Assembly: GCA_040544425.1 (NCBI GenBank)
Contig: JBEONO010000008.1
Location: 62,001-126,000, forward strand
DNA length: 64,000 bases
Source: Solimicrobium sp040544425
Lineage (GTDB): Bacteria; Pseudomonadota; Gammaproteobacteria; Burkholderiales; Burkholderiaceae_D
Reading direction: 5' to 3'
Under the pieces are notes generated by a model. The model saw only the letters and a program-made list of their open reading frames with translations. It made no database searches and was not told the DNA's origin. Below, in pieces: positions 53,024 to 62,033 of this stretch. Numbering within the stretch: the stretch's first letter is position 1; each line of letters opens with the position of its first letter. The translations under genes were made by a program, and so were the position numbers.

Positions 53024-53982
53024 ATTTTTGAATCCGACAGCACGCGGCGTATGGTGGCAGCCAATTCCTCAGCCACAAATTTCGCTACATAAGCATCCGC
53101 ACCCACGTTTTTAACATGTTCTTCATTGGTCGAACCGGTTAATGAAGAATGAATGATGACCGGCAAACTCTGGAACCGGGTATCGTGTTTGATTTTTCTG
53201 GTCAGGGTAAAGCCGTCCATCTCGGGCATTTCCAGATCGGTCAGCACCAAGGCTACTTTTTCATGGATCGTCTTGCCTTGCGCTTCGGCCTCATTGGACA
53301 AGGCATTGAGCTTCTCCCAGCACTCCTTGCCAGTCTTGGCCATGACAAACGGCGCGCCCATTGCAGTCAAACCGCGCTCGATCAGGGTTCTGGCCATGTG
53401 CGAATCGTCTGCCGCAAGAATGACAGTGCCAGGTGGCAGCAATAATTTTGGTCCGACCGTCTTGGCATCAATCTCGGGTTCTTCAGGTTGAATCGACCGT
53501 AAGATCTGTTCCACATCCAACACCTGAGCCAAACGCGTGTTCGCCACATCACCATCCAGACGGGCAATACTGGTGACCATGCCGGCCACCGAACTGGATT
53601 CGGCCGACAACACCTGCCCCCAATCCAGACGAACGATTTCTTCCACAGATTCAACGGCAAAGCCCTGAGTGGTGCGGGCATATTCGGTAACCAGCAAAAT
53701 ATTCAGTCCGGTGCTCGGAACGCATCCCACCACCGATGGCAAATCAATCACAGGAATGATCTGACCGCGCAGATTCACAACCCCCAGCATGTTGTCAATG
53801 GCGCCGGCAACCTCGGTAATGCTGGGCATCGCGACAATTTCGCGCACCTTGAATACGTTGATGCCAAATAACTCGGAATGGGAAGTCTGTTTGGCGACCC
53901 CGAGACGGAACAACAGCAGTTCAAATTTATTCGATGCAGTTAAATTGGTACGTTCGTCAATTTCTTGTTGAATTGAACTCAT
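53011..53982 (-). CDS. cheV: CheV-type chemotaxis coupling protein (CheW-REC)
   Basis: 323 residues. The N-terminal CheW-like domain (~15-165) has ELLLFRLG, VREIVAMPSITEV, and VVNLRGQIIPVIDLP. The C-terminal receiver domain (~190-318) has AADDSHMAR and the phosphorylated Asp in LVLTDLEMPEMDG. CheV couples chemoreceptors to CheA and adapts by phosphorylation. No other che gene is near. The final Ala-Ser and the stop codon lie within a palindromic element, so the original C-terminus may have been altered by its arrival. Confidence 0.93.
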   Translation of the reverse strand: MSSIQQEIDERTNLTASNKFELLLFRLGVAKQTSHSELFGINVFKVREIVAMPSITEVAGAIDNMLGVVNLRGQIIPVIDLPSVVGCVPSTGLNILLVTEYARTTQGFAVESVEEIVRLDWGQVLSAESSSVAGMVTSIARLDGDVANTRLAQVLDVEQILRSIQPEEPEIDAKTVGPKLLLPPGTVILAADDSHMARTLIERGLTAMGAPFVMAKTGKECWEKLNALSNEAEAQGKTIHEKVALVLTDLEMPEMDGFTLTRKIKHDTRFQSLPVIIHSSLTGSTNEEHVKNVGADAYVAKFVAEELAATIRRVLSDSKIKAS

Positions 53983-54087
53983 GTTTCCTCCGGTGAGCCT
54001 GTCAATATAATCAAACCATGCATTTGTAAAACTGATGAATTGATTATAGTGACGATTTCAAAACAGGCCAGGCATTTCCGCAAAAAA

Positions 54088-55458
54088 CTATTTAATGACG
54101 CGATAACAAGGTATGTAAGCCTTTCCGGGCAATTTCATGCGCTGTTGCTGCACAAAAGATTCTAATAAGGCATCAATCGATTCCATCAGCTGTTTTTCAC
54201 CACGCAATTCGAACAGGCCATATTTTTCAATTGACACGATGCCGGCTTCTTTGACATTGCCGGCAACGATGCCCGAAAAGGCGCGCCGCAGATTGGCGGC
54301 CAATAAATAGTCCTCTTGGTTTTTGTGCAACTGCAGTTGCTGCATATTTTGATGACTTGGGTCGAACGGCTGTTGAAACTCACTCGGTACCTTGAGCGAC
54401 CAGTTGAAATAATAAGCATCAGAGATCGCCTTTCTGAACGCCCGTACTTCAGTGACCCCGGCGAGAATTTGTTGCGCGACCAGCTCCGGGTCATCAATGA
54501 TGATCTGATAACGCGCCTGCGCTTTCGGTCCCAGAGTGGAAGCGATAAATTGGTCGATCTGCCGGAAATAATCTGCCGCACTGGCCGGTCCGGTAAAGAT
54601 CAGCGGAAAAGGAATGCTGGCATTATCGGGATGCAGCAACACCCCGAGAATATATAAAATTTCTTCCGCCGTGCCTGCGCCACCAGGAAAGACCACCACG
54701 GCATGACCCAGACGGACAAAGGCTTCCAGACGTTTTTCAATGTCGGGCAGGATCACCAGTTCATTGACGATTGCATTCGGCGCCTCCGCCGCGATAATCC
54801 CGGGTTCGGTAACCCCCAGATAACGACCATGGGCGGTGCGCTGTTTGGCGTGGCCAATCGTTGCGCCTTTCATCGGCCCCTTCATCGCACCCGGACCGCA
54901 ACCAGTGCAAATATTCAGGCCGCGCAAACCCAGGTGGTAGCCAACATGCTTGCTGTAATCATATTCATTCCCCGAAATCGAGTGCCCGCCCCAGCACACC
55001 ACCAGATTCGGATTGACCAGCGGATGCAGCAAATTGGCATTGCGCAAAATATGAAACACCGCGTCAGTGATGCCTGGCGAGGAATCCAGATTAAAGTTGG
55101 GATTGCCATCGATTTCACTGTTCAAAAATACAATGTCGCGCAACACTGCGAACACATGCTCCTGAATACCCTTGATCATCACACCGTCGACAAAAGCACT
55201 GGCCGGTGCGTTTTTGATATCGAGTTTAATACCGCGTTCGCGATGGATGATGCTGATTGAAAATGTTGGATAGCGTGCCAATAATTCCTTGCCGTTATCC
55301 AGCGCATTGCCGCTGTTGAGCACTGCCAGGGTGCAATGGCGGAACACGGCATACAGGCCGCCGTGACTGCTGTCCAATAATTTGTTGACTTCCGCTTTGG
55401 ATAAAACGTCCAGGCGACCTTCAGGGGAGATTTGTGTATCGAGAACTGGGTAATCCAA
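54088..55458 (-). CDS. ppnN: Pyrimidine/purine nucleotide 5'-monophosphate nucleosidase
   Basis: 456 residues, very like E. coli PpnN/YgdH (454). Its first part reads ISPEGRLDVLS and AVLNSGNALDNGKELLARY. The LOG domain has CTGCGPGAMKGPMKGA and FPGGAGTAEEILY, the PGGxGTxxE active site, and it ends KLPGKAYIPCYRV. It splits nucleoside monophosphates into base and ribose-5-phosphate and in E. coli is stimulated by (p)ppGpp. The start is TTG at 55458, supported by GAGG five to six bases upstream; the ATG at 55469 is in another frame. Confidence 0.95.
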   Translation of the reverse strand: MDYPVLDTQISPEGRLDVLSKAEVNKLLDSSHGGLYAVFRHCTLAVLNSGNALDNGKELLARYPTFSISIIHRERGIKLDIKNAPASAFVDGVMIKGIQEHVFAVLRDIVFLNSEIDGNPNFNLDSSPGITDAVFHILRNANLLHPLVNPNLVVCWGGHSISGNEYDYSKHVGYHLGLRGLNICTGCGPGAMKGPMKGATIGHAKQRTAHGRYLGVTEPGIIAAEAPNAIVNELVILPDIEKRLEAFVRLGHAVVVFPGGAGTAEEILYILGVLLHPDNASIPFPLIFTGPASAADYFRQIDQFIASTLGPKAQARYQIIIDDPELVAQQILAGVTEVRAFRKAISDAYYFNWSLKVPSEFQQPFDPSHQNMQQLQLHKNQEDYLLAANLRRAFSGIVAGNVKEAGIVSIEKYGLFELRGEKQLMESIDALLESFVQQQRMKLPGKAYIPCYRVIK

Positions 55459-55535
55459 AATGACCTCATTGATGTAAATTGAACTGGGTGGTTTGCAAAC
55501 GTATTGCCAAACCAGTTTAGTTCAATTTCATCAAA

Positions 55536-56246
55536 TCAACACCACCAACCTGCGTTGTGGTGCGCATTTGGCAAGAATAATCCCAGACATCCGAGTGTGA
55601 TCAAGATTGTGGCGGCACCAACCACCAGCCAGGCAGCAGGCTTGCGTTGACCGAAGCGCAGCACAAGTCCCTGCGCAAATAACAGATACGGCAAGGTGCC
55701 GAGCCCAAAACAAAACATCAGCACCCCACCCGACCACGGCGATCCGCTGATCAAGGCGATCGGCAACACGCCGTACACCAGGCCGCAGGGCAGACAACCC
55801 CATAACAGGCCTTTGGCAATCGGCAGTCTGGGCAGACTGATTCTGGCGAACCAACGGGAAAAGCCTTGCAGATTGATGCGCGCACCAAGACCTGCGAACA
55901 GCGCAGGCCGATACCCCAGGCAGCGCAAACCCAAATAGATCAGGCTGATATTGCCAACAAAAAAAAGGATGGACTGAACCGGCAAGACCGGTTTGAGCAA
56001 AAGACCGGCGGCACCGAATGAGCCTGCCACGGCGCCGATCATGGCATAGGTTAACAGACGTCCCAGATGGAGTTGCAAAACCTCCAGCCAGTTCACTTTC
56101 TGTTGCACGGGAATGATGGGAATGACTTTGGTCTGTGGGGTTGGCCGTGCCAGCATGGCAGCAATGCCACCGCACATGCCTATGCAATGACTGCCGCCTG
56201 CAAGGCCCGCCAGTAGCGCGGTTAAGACCAAAGACGGATTCAACAT
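55536..56246 (-). CDS. SafE/TauE-like (urease-accessory UreH type) membrane protein of the cbb3 cluster
   Basis: 236 residues from ATG 56246 (MLNPSLVLTALLAGLAGG). Six membrane segments are predicted. The conserved GGSHCIGMCGG motif near residue 23 and the LLWGCLPCGLVYG motif contain Cys pairs typical of this family, which in cbb3 clusters is thought to handle metal (copper or iron) during oxidase assembly. It is the last gene of the cco cluster, 5 bp behind a small membrane protein gene. The name sulfite exporter is only a family label. Confidence 0.85.
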   Translation of the reverse strand: MLNPSLVLTALLAGLAGGSHCIGMCGGIAAMLARPTPQTKVIPIIPVQQKVNWLEVLQLHLGRLLTYAMIGAVAGSFGAAGLLLKPVLPVQSILFFVGNISLIYLGLRCLGYRPALFAGLGARINLQGFSRWFARISLPRLPIAKGLLWGCLPCGLVYGVLPIALISGSPWSGGVLMFCFGLGTLPYLLFAQGLVLRFGQRKPAAWLVVGAATILITLGCLGLFLPNAHHNAGWWC

Positions 56247-56251
56247 ATTGA

Positions 56252-56494
56252 TTAGCGCGGCTTCAGCAGCAATACCACGGTAATCGTGCTGGCCACGCAG
56301 CCCATGACCCAAAATAGCAAAAATCCCAGGGTGTACCCGGCCTGGGAACTGAGATTGAATTTTTCGCCGAAGATGACCAGATCGAGCGGATCGATCAGAC
56401 TGAACAGCACGCCTGAACTGACGCAGGCCATTAAAAACGCCGGCCACAATATTGCCATCACCAGGCGTGCCGGTTTTACGATTTGTTGGGTCAT
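56252..56494 (-). CDS. Small two-helix membrane protein of the cbb3 cluster
   Basis: 80 residues from ATG 56494 (MTQQIVKPARLVMAI). Two membrane segments are separated by a hydrophilic loop (PLDLVIFGEKFNLSS), and the C-terminus VVLLLKPR is short. It occupies the place where ccoI or ccoS often lies, but it is unlike both. I do not recognise a family name. Its position suggests a helper in oxidase assembly, as inference only. Confidence 0.72.
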   Translation of the reverse strand: MTQQIVKPARLVMAILWPAFLMACVSSGVLFSLIDPLDLVIFGEKFNLSSQAGYTLGFLLFWVMGCVASTITVVLLLKPR

Positions 56495-56590
56495 GTATGC
56501 CAAGGCGGAACTCCTGTCCAAAGTTTTAACAAAACACCTGCAAAGTTTGTTTCGTGATCTGCGCACAAAATCCAGCGCTCGATTTCACCT

Positions 56591-56667
56591 CGTCGTTCCT
56601 GGCGTCGTTGAGCTGCGAGCCAGAGCGATACGACACTGGGTTCCCTCCTGAGGCCGCGGGAACGACG
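56591..56667. repeat. Palindromic repeat resembling dRS3-type elements
   Basis: CGTCGTTCC (56591-56599) and GGAACGACG (56659-56667) are exact inverted arms, and within them GTTCCC...GGGAAC forms a second stem. The minus-strand text TTCCCGCGG...GGGAACCCAGTG resembles dispersed repeats of the TTCCCGCGnnnGCGGGAA type. It sits in the 199-bp gap between ccoH and the small membrane protein gene. Confidence 0.6.
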
Positions 56668-56693
56668 GGGGTGGTCGCCCAGACGGAACATAG

Positions 56694-57215
56694 TTACCGT
56701 TCATCATTTTCTGTCTTGATCTGCAAATCCGTCTGCAGAGGATGATGCCAGTCCGAAGTCAGCCGCCAGTTGCCGCCTTCCAGCTTGATATGCATCAGCG
56801 ACGCCTTCGTGGCAGACAGATTTCCCTGATATTCGCCGGGCGCAATCCTTAACAGCGGCAGGCGATGGGTCGTTTCCACCAGTTGATCCTCGGTCGAGGT
56901 TGCCACACTCAAGAGCACAGAGTCAGGCAGCTGCCCTGCTCCCTGTAAAGACAGATTGATCTGACCGTTCGCCATCAAATGCAGACCCGCATGCAATTTT
57001 AATTTCCGCGCTTGCGCATCACGCATCAGATCGGTATTGATCATCAGGCCCTGTTTATAGTAATCCTCGCTGACCACCTTATCCGCGCCGGAAAACGCCA
57101 GGTACCCGCTGAACAGTGCGGCGCACACAACGGACAGCGGCCCACCGATCACCAGCAACAACCAGGGCTCTTTCTTCCAGTCGTCGCTTTTTTGCAGAGT
57201 TGGAATGGCTGACAT
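56694..57215 (-). CDS. ccoH: FixH/CcoH family protein
   Basis: 173 residues. One N-terminal membrane segment (PWLLLVIGGPLSVVCAALFSGYLA) is followed by SEDYYKQGL, typical of FixH, and a periplasmic beta-sandwich. CcoH is needed for assembly or stability of cbb3 oxidase. It lies 18 bp after ccoG. Confidence 0.92.
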   Translation of the reverse strand: MSAIPTLQKSDDWKKEPWLLLVIGGPLSVVCAALFSGYLAFSGADKVVSEDYYKQGLMINTDLMRDAQARKLKLHAGLHLMANGQINLSLQGAGQLPDSVLLSVATSTEDQLVETTHRLPLLRIAPGEYQGNLSATKASLMHIKLEGGNWRLTSDWHHPLQTDLQIKTENDER

Positions 57216-57233
57216 AATTTTTTCTCCTGAACG

Positions 57234-58667
57234 TTAATGCGGGACCAGAAATGCCGCTTTTTCGTCGACGGCGATTTGCGGATTTTTCTGGTCTTTCACA
57301 ATGAAGTGAATCTTGTTCGAACCGGCCGCAGCGCTGCCCGCCGGGATTTGAACACGTATTGGTACTGACTTATCCGTCGCACCGGCAACGTCGATGACAT
57401 GATCATTCAAAATCTCGATGCCGGGAATGCCCGCGACCTCAATGTCATACCTCATGCTTTGTTCCTGCGCGTTCATGATCTGCAATTTGTACACATTGTC
57501 AATCGCCCCCATCTCGGTCACGCGCGGCATGCCGCGATCACGGATGACATTCACTTTTAAGGGAACACGATTTAACAGCGTCACCGCGGCAGCAATGATG
57601 ATGATCCATAAAATCGAGGTATAGACCAGGGTGCGCGGACGGAACACCCGCTTCCACATCTGGGCTTTGGTGTAGTTATTTTCAAGCGCATGTTCGGTGT
57701 AGTAGCCGATCAGTCCCGGCTCGTAGCCCATTTTATCCATGATGTCATCACAGCCGTCGATGCAGGCGGTACAGCCGGTGCATTCATACTGGAGTCCGTC
57801 GCGGATATCAATACCGGTCGGGCAGACCTGCACGCAAATACCGCAATCGATACAGGCACCGAGCCCGGCCGCTTTGTAGTCAGCGTGTTTACTTCTGGAA
57901 CCACGCGGCTCACCGCGCGCGGCATTGTAAGTGACCGTCAGGGTATCCTTGTCGAACATGGCGCTCTGGAAGCGCGCATACGGACACATATATTTGCACA
58001 CCTGCTCGCGCATCCAGCCCGCGTTACCGTAAGTGGCAAAGGCGTAAAAGAAGATCCAGAAGGTTTCCCACGGACCCAGGGTCCAGACCAGCACCTTCCC
58101 AACCAGCTCATGAATGGGCGTGAAATAGCCGACGAAGGTAAATCCGGTCCACAGTGCGATACCAATCCAGATACTGTGCTTGGCGAATTTCAAGAATACT
58201 TTTTTGAGCGAGATATCGCCATTGTCAAGCCGGATACGCGCGTTGCGGTCGCCCTCAATCTTGCGTTCGACCCACATGAAGATTTCGGTATACACCGTTT
58301 GTGGACAGGCATAGCCGCAAAACAGACGCCCCGCCACCGTGGTAAACAGAAATAGCGACAAGGCTGAGATGACCAGGATCACCGTCAGATAGATAAAATC
58401 CTGCGGCCAGATCACCAGGCCAAAGATATAAAATTTACGCGCTGCCAGATCAAACAGCACGGCCTGACGACCATTCCAGTTCAGCCAGGCAGTGCCGTAA
58501 AAAATCAGCTGGGTAAACCAGACCAGCAGCCAGCGCCAGTTGGCATACCAGCCATGAATCACACGGGGATAAATTTTTTCATGCACTTCAAAGAGAGTCT
58601 GCTCGGTGAACTGCTGCGCCTTGGCAAACTCTTCTTTGCTGTACTGCTTGATCGGTGCGGGGTCCAT
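57234..58667 (-). CDS. ccoG: Cytochrome c oxidase accessory protein CcoG (FixG/RdxA)
   Basis: 477 residues. Five membrane segments (for example LLVWFTQLIFYGTAWLNW) and polyferredoxin motifs, GYACPQTVYTE and CIDCGICVQVCPTG plus CTGCTACIDGC, bind two 4Fe-4S clusters. A C-terminal Ig-like domain (~370-477) is periplasmic. In relatives it is a cupric reductase supplying Cu(I) for the oxidase. It lies 4 bp after ccoP. Confidence 0.95.
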   Translation of the reverse strand: MDPAPIKQYSKEEFAKAQQFTEQTLFEVHEKIYPRVIHGWYANWRWLLVWFTQLIFYGTAWLNWNGRQAVLFDLAARKFYIFGLVIWPQDFIYLTVILVISALSLFLFTTVAGRLFCGYACPQTVYTEIFMWVERKIEGDRNARIRLDNGDISLKKVFLKFAKHSIWIGIALWTGFTFVGYFTPIHELVGKVLVWTLGPWETFWIFFYAFATYGNAGWMREQVCKYMCPYARFQSAMFDKDTLTVTYNAARGEPRGSRSKHADYKAAGLGACIDCGICVQVCPTGIDIRDGLQYECTGCTACIDGCDDIMDKMGYEPGLIGYYTEHALENNYTKAQMWKRVFRPRTLVYTSILWIIIIAAAVTLLNRVPLKVNVIRDRGMPRVTEMGAIDNVYKLQIMNAQEQSMRYDIEVAGIPGIEILNDHVIDVAGATDKSVPIRVQIPAGSAAAGSNKIHFIVKDQKNPQIAVDEKAAFLVPH

Positions 58668-58671
58668 TAAT

Positions 58672-59625
58672 TCATTTCTCGGTTTTCTTTTGGATTGCCT
58701 CTAAACCACCGGTATTGGACAAACTCCAGACATAGGCGGTCAGTAAATGTATCTTGGCATCGCTCAGCAAGGTCTTGTGTGCAGGCATATGATTGTTGCG
58801 TCCCAAGCGGATGGTTTCCATAATCGTGTTGATATCGCCACCATACAGCCAGACTTTATCAGTCAGATTTGGCGCACCGATCAGCTGATTGCCCTTGCCG
58901 TCAGCACCATGACAGGCGGCGCAGGCGACAAATTTGGGTTGGCCGAATGCTGCCTTGATTGGATCATGGGCGGCGCCTGACAGGCTGAGCACATAATTGG
59001 CGACATTCCTGATATCGTCATCAGTACCGACTACCGCGCCCATCGGTGGCATCACGCCATTGCGACCTTCCCGGAGAGTCATTTCAATGGTGGCCGGATC
59101 ACCGCCATACAGCCAGTCATGATCGGTCAGATTGGGAAAACCTTTGCTGCCCTGTGCATCCGAGCCATGACATTGGGCGCAGGTGTTCAGGAACAGCCGT
59201 TCACCAATCGCGCGCGCTGCCGGTTCTTTGGCCACTGCTTCAATCGGCATGGCCAGATATTTATTAAAGATCGGGCCATACTGCTCTTCACCGGCTTTCA
59301 TTTCGCTGTTGTAGGCGCCCACCTCACTCCAGCCAAGTTTGCCCTGAAAACTGCCCAGGCCCGGGTACAGCACCAGATACACCAGAGCAAAAACAACCGT
59401 AATATAAAACAGCCACATCCACCAGCGCGGCAAGGGGTTATTGCTTTCTTTCAGATCGCCATCCCAGATATGTCCGGTAGTGCCATCGGTCATTGGCTTG
59501 CCGTTGTGATCTACCGGAATGGTGATTTTGGTCTGCGACCACAACAGCAGCGCGCAACCCAGGATACTGATAATGACGAGTACGCTGATCCAGATACTCC
59601 ACCATTCATTAAAAAAGTCAGCCAT
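58672..59625 (-). CDS. ccoP: cbb3-type cytochrome c oxidase subunit III (diheme)
   Basis: 317 residues. Two membrane segments near the N-terminus (WSIWISVLVIISILGCALLL and WWMWLFYITVVFALVYLVLY) are followed by two class I cytochrome domains with CAQCHGSD and CAACHGADG. The linker contains PLPRWWMWLF, typical of CcoP. It accepts electrons from soluble cytochrome c. Its ATG lies 2 bp past the ccoQ stop. Confidence 0.96.
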   Translation of the reverse strand: MADFFNEWWSIWISVLVIISILGCALLLWSQTKITIPVDHNGKPMTDGTTGHIWDGDLKESNNPLPRWWMWLFYITVVFALVYLVLYPGLGSFQGKLGWSEVGAYNSEMKAGEEQYGPIFNKYLAMPIEAVAKEPAARAIGERLFLNTCAQCHGSDAQGSKGFPNLTDHDWLYGGDPATIEMTLREGRNGVMPPMGAVVGTDDDIRNVANYVLSLSGAAHDPIKAAFGQPKFVACAACHGADGKGNQLIGAPNLTDKVWLYGGDINTIMETIRLGRNNHMPAHKTLLSDAKIHLLTAYVWSLSNTGGLEAIQKKTEK

Positions 59626-59627
59626 GA

Positions 59628-59777
59628 TTATCCCTGTTCATCTTCGTTATCCAGCAGTGTGCGTCCCAGGTGTTCGAATTTGGCTTTGTTATGCGTGTTG
59701 AAAGCCCAATACAGAATCCCGATAAAAACCACCAAACTCACTACAGTAAAAATACTGCTCAATATTGTGAAGTCCAT
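59628..59777 (-). CDS. ccoQ: cbb3-type cytochrome c oxidase subunit CcoQ
   Basis: 49 residues, read directly from the minus strand: ATG at 59777, stop TAA at 59628-59630. One membrane helix (IFTVVSLVVFIGILYWAF) is followed by a charged tail containing KFEHLGRTLLDNEDEQG. Length, topology and position between ccoO and ccoP fit CcoQ, which stabilises the complex. GGAA lies upstream of its ATG. Confidence 0.9.
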   Translation of the reverse strand: MDFTILSSIFTVVSLVVFIGILYWAFNTHNKAKFEHLGRTLLDNEDEQG

Positions 59778-59792
59778 GTGAGTTCCCTTTCC

Positions 59793-60416
59793 TTAATTTC
59801 TGTTCTTGATTGCGGTACCCAACACCTGCAGGTATGCAATCAAGGCATCCAGCTCGGTTTTGTCGGTAACCTGTTCTGCCGCACCCAGAATGTCGGCATC
59901 GGTGTACGGCACACCCAATGTGCGCATGGCACGTAATTTCGGGGCGATCTCGTCCGGATCAAGCTTGTTTTGCTCGAGCCATTTATAGCCCGGCATATTC
60001 GACTCCGGCACTACGTCGCGTGGATTGTTCAGGTGGATGCGATGCCATTCGTCGCTGTAACGTCCGCCGACCCGCGCCAGATCAGGACCGGTGCGCTTGC
60101 TGCCCCACTGAAACGGATGGTCATACACCGATTCACCTGCCACCGAATAATGACCATAGCGTTCAGTTTCAGCGCGGAACGGACGAATCATTTGCGAGTG
60201 ACAACCGTAGCAACCTTCACGCAAATAAATATCGCGTCCGGCCAGCTGCAGCGCGGTATAGGGTTTAAGGCCGGTGACCGGTTCAGTGGTCGACTTTTGA
60301 AAAAACAGCGGCACAATTTCGACCAGACCGCCGACGCTGACCACCAGGAGCACCAAGACCAGCAACAAGCCTACATTGCGTTCGATCATGGAGTGACTAA
60401 ATTTACCGATACTCAT
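59793..60416 (-). CDS. ccoO: cbb3-type cytochrome c oxidase subunit II (monoheme)
   Basis: 207 residues with an N-terminal membrane anchor (VGLLLVLVLLVVSVGGLVEIV) and one c-type haem motif, GCYGCHSQMIRP. Met ligand candidates occur in the VVPESNMPGYKWLE segment. It passes electrons from CcoP to CcoN. AGGAGAAAAAT is its ribosome-binding site. It is 19 bp after ccoN. Confidence 0.97.
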   Translation of the reverse strand: MSIGKFSHSMIERNVGLLLVLVLLVVSVGGLVEIVPLFFQKSTTEPVTGLKPYTALQLAGRDIYLREGCYGCHSQMIRPFRAETERYGHYSVAGESVYDHPFQWGSKRTGPDLARVGGRYSDEWHRIHLNNPRDVVPESNMPGYKWLEQNKLDPDEIAPKLRAMRTLGVPYTDADILGAAEQVTDKTELDALIAYLQVLGTAIKNRN

Positions 60417-60435
60417 ATTTTTCTCCTGTTTGGTC

Positions 60436-61869
60436 TTAAGCGTGAGCCAGGGTTGGCGCAGGAATCAGAGGATTCACTGCCACGCCACCCAGCACGGTCC
60501 GGGTCACGTTATACGCCATGACCAGCATGCCCGAGAGATACATCAAACCACCAACCAGACGAATCACATAGTATGGATAAGTTGCTTTGACTCCTTCAAT
60601 AAATGTGTACATCAAAGTACCGTCGTCATTCATGCTGCGCCACATAATTCCCTGCATCACACCGGCGATCCACATGGCAGAGATATACAGAACCACACCG
60701 ATAGTGGCAGTCCAGAAATGCACTTCGATCAGCTTGACGCTATACATTTGCGCCTTGCCGAACAGACGTGGAATCAGGTAATACAGACTGCCGATGGTGA
60801 TAAATCCGACCCAACCCAGTGCGCCGGAATGCACGTGACCAATACCCCAGTCGGTGTAGTGCGACAAGGCATTCACGGTTTTGATCGCCATCATCGGACC
60901 TTCGAAAGTCGACATACCGTAGAACGACAGCGACACGATCAAAAAGCGCAGAATAGGATCGGAGCGCAATTTATGCCAGGCACCCGACAGCGTCATAATC
61001 CCGTTGATCATCCCGCCCCATGACGGTGCCAGCAGAATCAGCGAAAACACCATGCCCAGCGATTGCACCCAATCCGGCAAGGCGGTGTAGTGCAGGTGAT
61101 GCGGGCCTGCCCACATATAGGTAAAGATCAGCGCCCAGAAGTGGACGATCGACAGACGATACGAATAGATCGGACGTTCAGCCTGCTTGGGCACAAAGTA
61201 GTACATCATGCCCAGGAACCCGGCAGTCAGAAAAAAGCCCACCGCATTGTGTCCGTACCACCACTGCACCATCGCGTCCTGCACACCGGCGTAGGCCGAA
61301 TACGATTTGAGATACGAGACCGGCAGCGACGCGCCGTTGACCACATGCAGCAGTGCCACGGCCAGAATGAACGCGCCATAAAACCAGTTGGCCACATAAA
61401 TATGCTGCACCTTGCGTTTGGCCAGCGTGCCGAAGAACACAATCGCATACACGATCCAGACAATGGCAATCATGATCGTGATCGGCCATTCGAGTTCCGC
61501 ATATTCCTTACCGCGGGTGTAGCCAAGCGGCAGCGTAACGACGGCAGACAGGATAATCAGTTGCCAGCCCCAGAACACAAAGCCGGCCAGCGCATCCGAG
61601 ATCAGCCTGACATGGCAGGTGCGCTGCACCACGTAAAACGAGGTACCCATCAGTGCGCAGCCGCCAAAGGCAAAGATCACGGCATTGGTGTGCAGCGGTC
61701 TGATCCGTCCGTAGGTCAGCCAGGGTATGCCCAGATTCAGTTCCGGCCAGGCCAGCTGCGCTGCGAGCAGCACACCGACCAGCATGCCGATTACACCCCA
61801 GACGACAGACATAATGGCAAATTGCCGGACCACACGGTAGTTATAAGTAGTTTCAATAGTTGGGCTCAT
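60436..61869 (-). CDS. ccoN: cbb3-type cytochrome c oxidase subunit I
   Basis: 477 residues with 12 membrane segments. Conserved histidines for haem b, haem b3 and CuB occur in RPLHTNAVIFAFGG, WWYGHNAVGFF, and GPHHLHYTALPDWVQ. It reduces O2 to water with high affinity and pumps protons. It heads the ccoNOQP-GH unit. A perfect FNR/Anr box lies 58 bp upstream, so induction under low oxygen is expected. Confidence 0.97.
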   Translation of the reverse strand: MSPTIETTYNYRVVRQFAIMSVVWGVIGMLVGVLLAAQLAWPELNLGIPWLTYGRIRPLHTNAVIFAFGGCALMGTSFYVVQRTCHVRLISDALAGFVFWGWQLIILSAVVTLPLGYTRGKEYAELEWPITIMIAIVWIVYAIVFFGTLAKRKVQHIYVANWFYGAFILAVALLHVVNGASLPVSYLKSYSAYAGVQDAMVQWWYGHNAVGFFLTAGFLGMMYYFVPKQAERPIYSYRLSIVHFWALIFTYMWAGPHHLHYTALPDWVQSLGMVFSLILLAPSWGGMINGIMTLSGAWHKLRSDPILRFLIVSLSFYGMSTFEGPMMAIKTVNALSHYTDWGIGHVHSGALGWVGFITIGSLYYLIPRLFGKAQMYSVKLIEVHFWTATIGVVLYISAMWIAGVMQGIMWRSMNDDGTLMYTFIEGVKATYPYYVIRLVGGLMYLSGMLVMAYNVTRTVLGGVAVNPLIPAPTLAHA

Positions 61870-61926
61870 GATTTCGCACAGGTGGAGGAATTACCGACAG
61901 CTTAGTGGCAAGTTGCTTTTTGCAAA

Positions 61927-61940
61927 TTGATGCATATCAA
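61927..61940 (-). promoter_or_regulatory. FNR/Anr box of the cco operon
   Basis: TTGATGCATATCAA matches the consensus TTGATnnnnATCAA exactly and is a perfect palindrome. Its centre is about 65 bp from the ccoN ATG, which with a class II position (-41.5) gives a leader of about 23 bases. Confidence 0.85.
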
Positions 61941-62019
61941 ACTCGGTCGATACATCTGGAAACATTCATATCACTGCGACCTCACCCAATTGTGCTGCAT
62001 CGCACGCAAACGCCGCCGC

Positions 62020-62033
62020 TTGACTGATATCAA
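62020..62033 (+). promoter_or_regulatory. FNR-like site flanked by an inverted repeat
   Basis: TTGACTGATATCAA differs from the FNR consensus at one position. It lies within two bases of the centre of an inverted repeat with arms TGTGCTGCATCGCA at 61991-62004 and 62045-62058. Which flanking gene it serves is not clear. Confidence 0.55.

Noticed and set aside
55179..55469. ATG-led frame at the 5' end of ppnN
   Set aside because: It is out of frame with the conserved PpnN sequence; the TTG start at 55458 fits both homology and the GAGG site.
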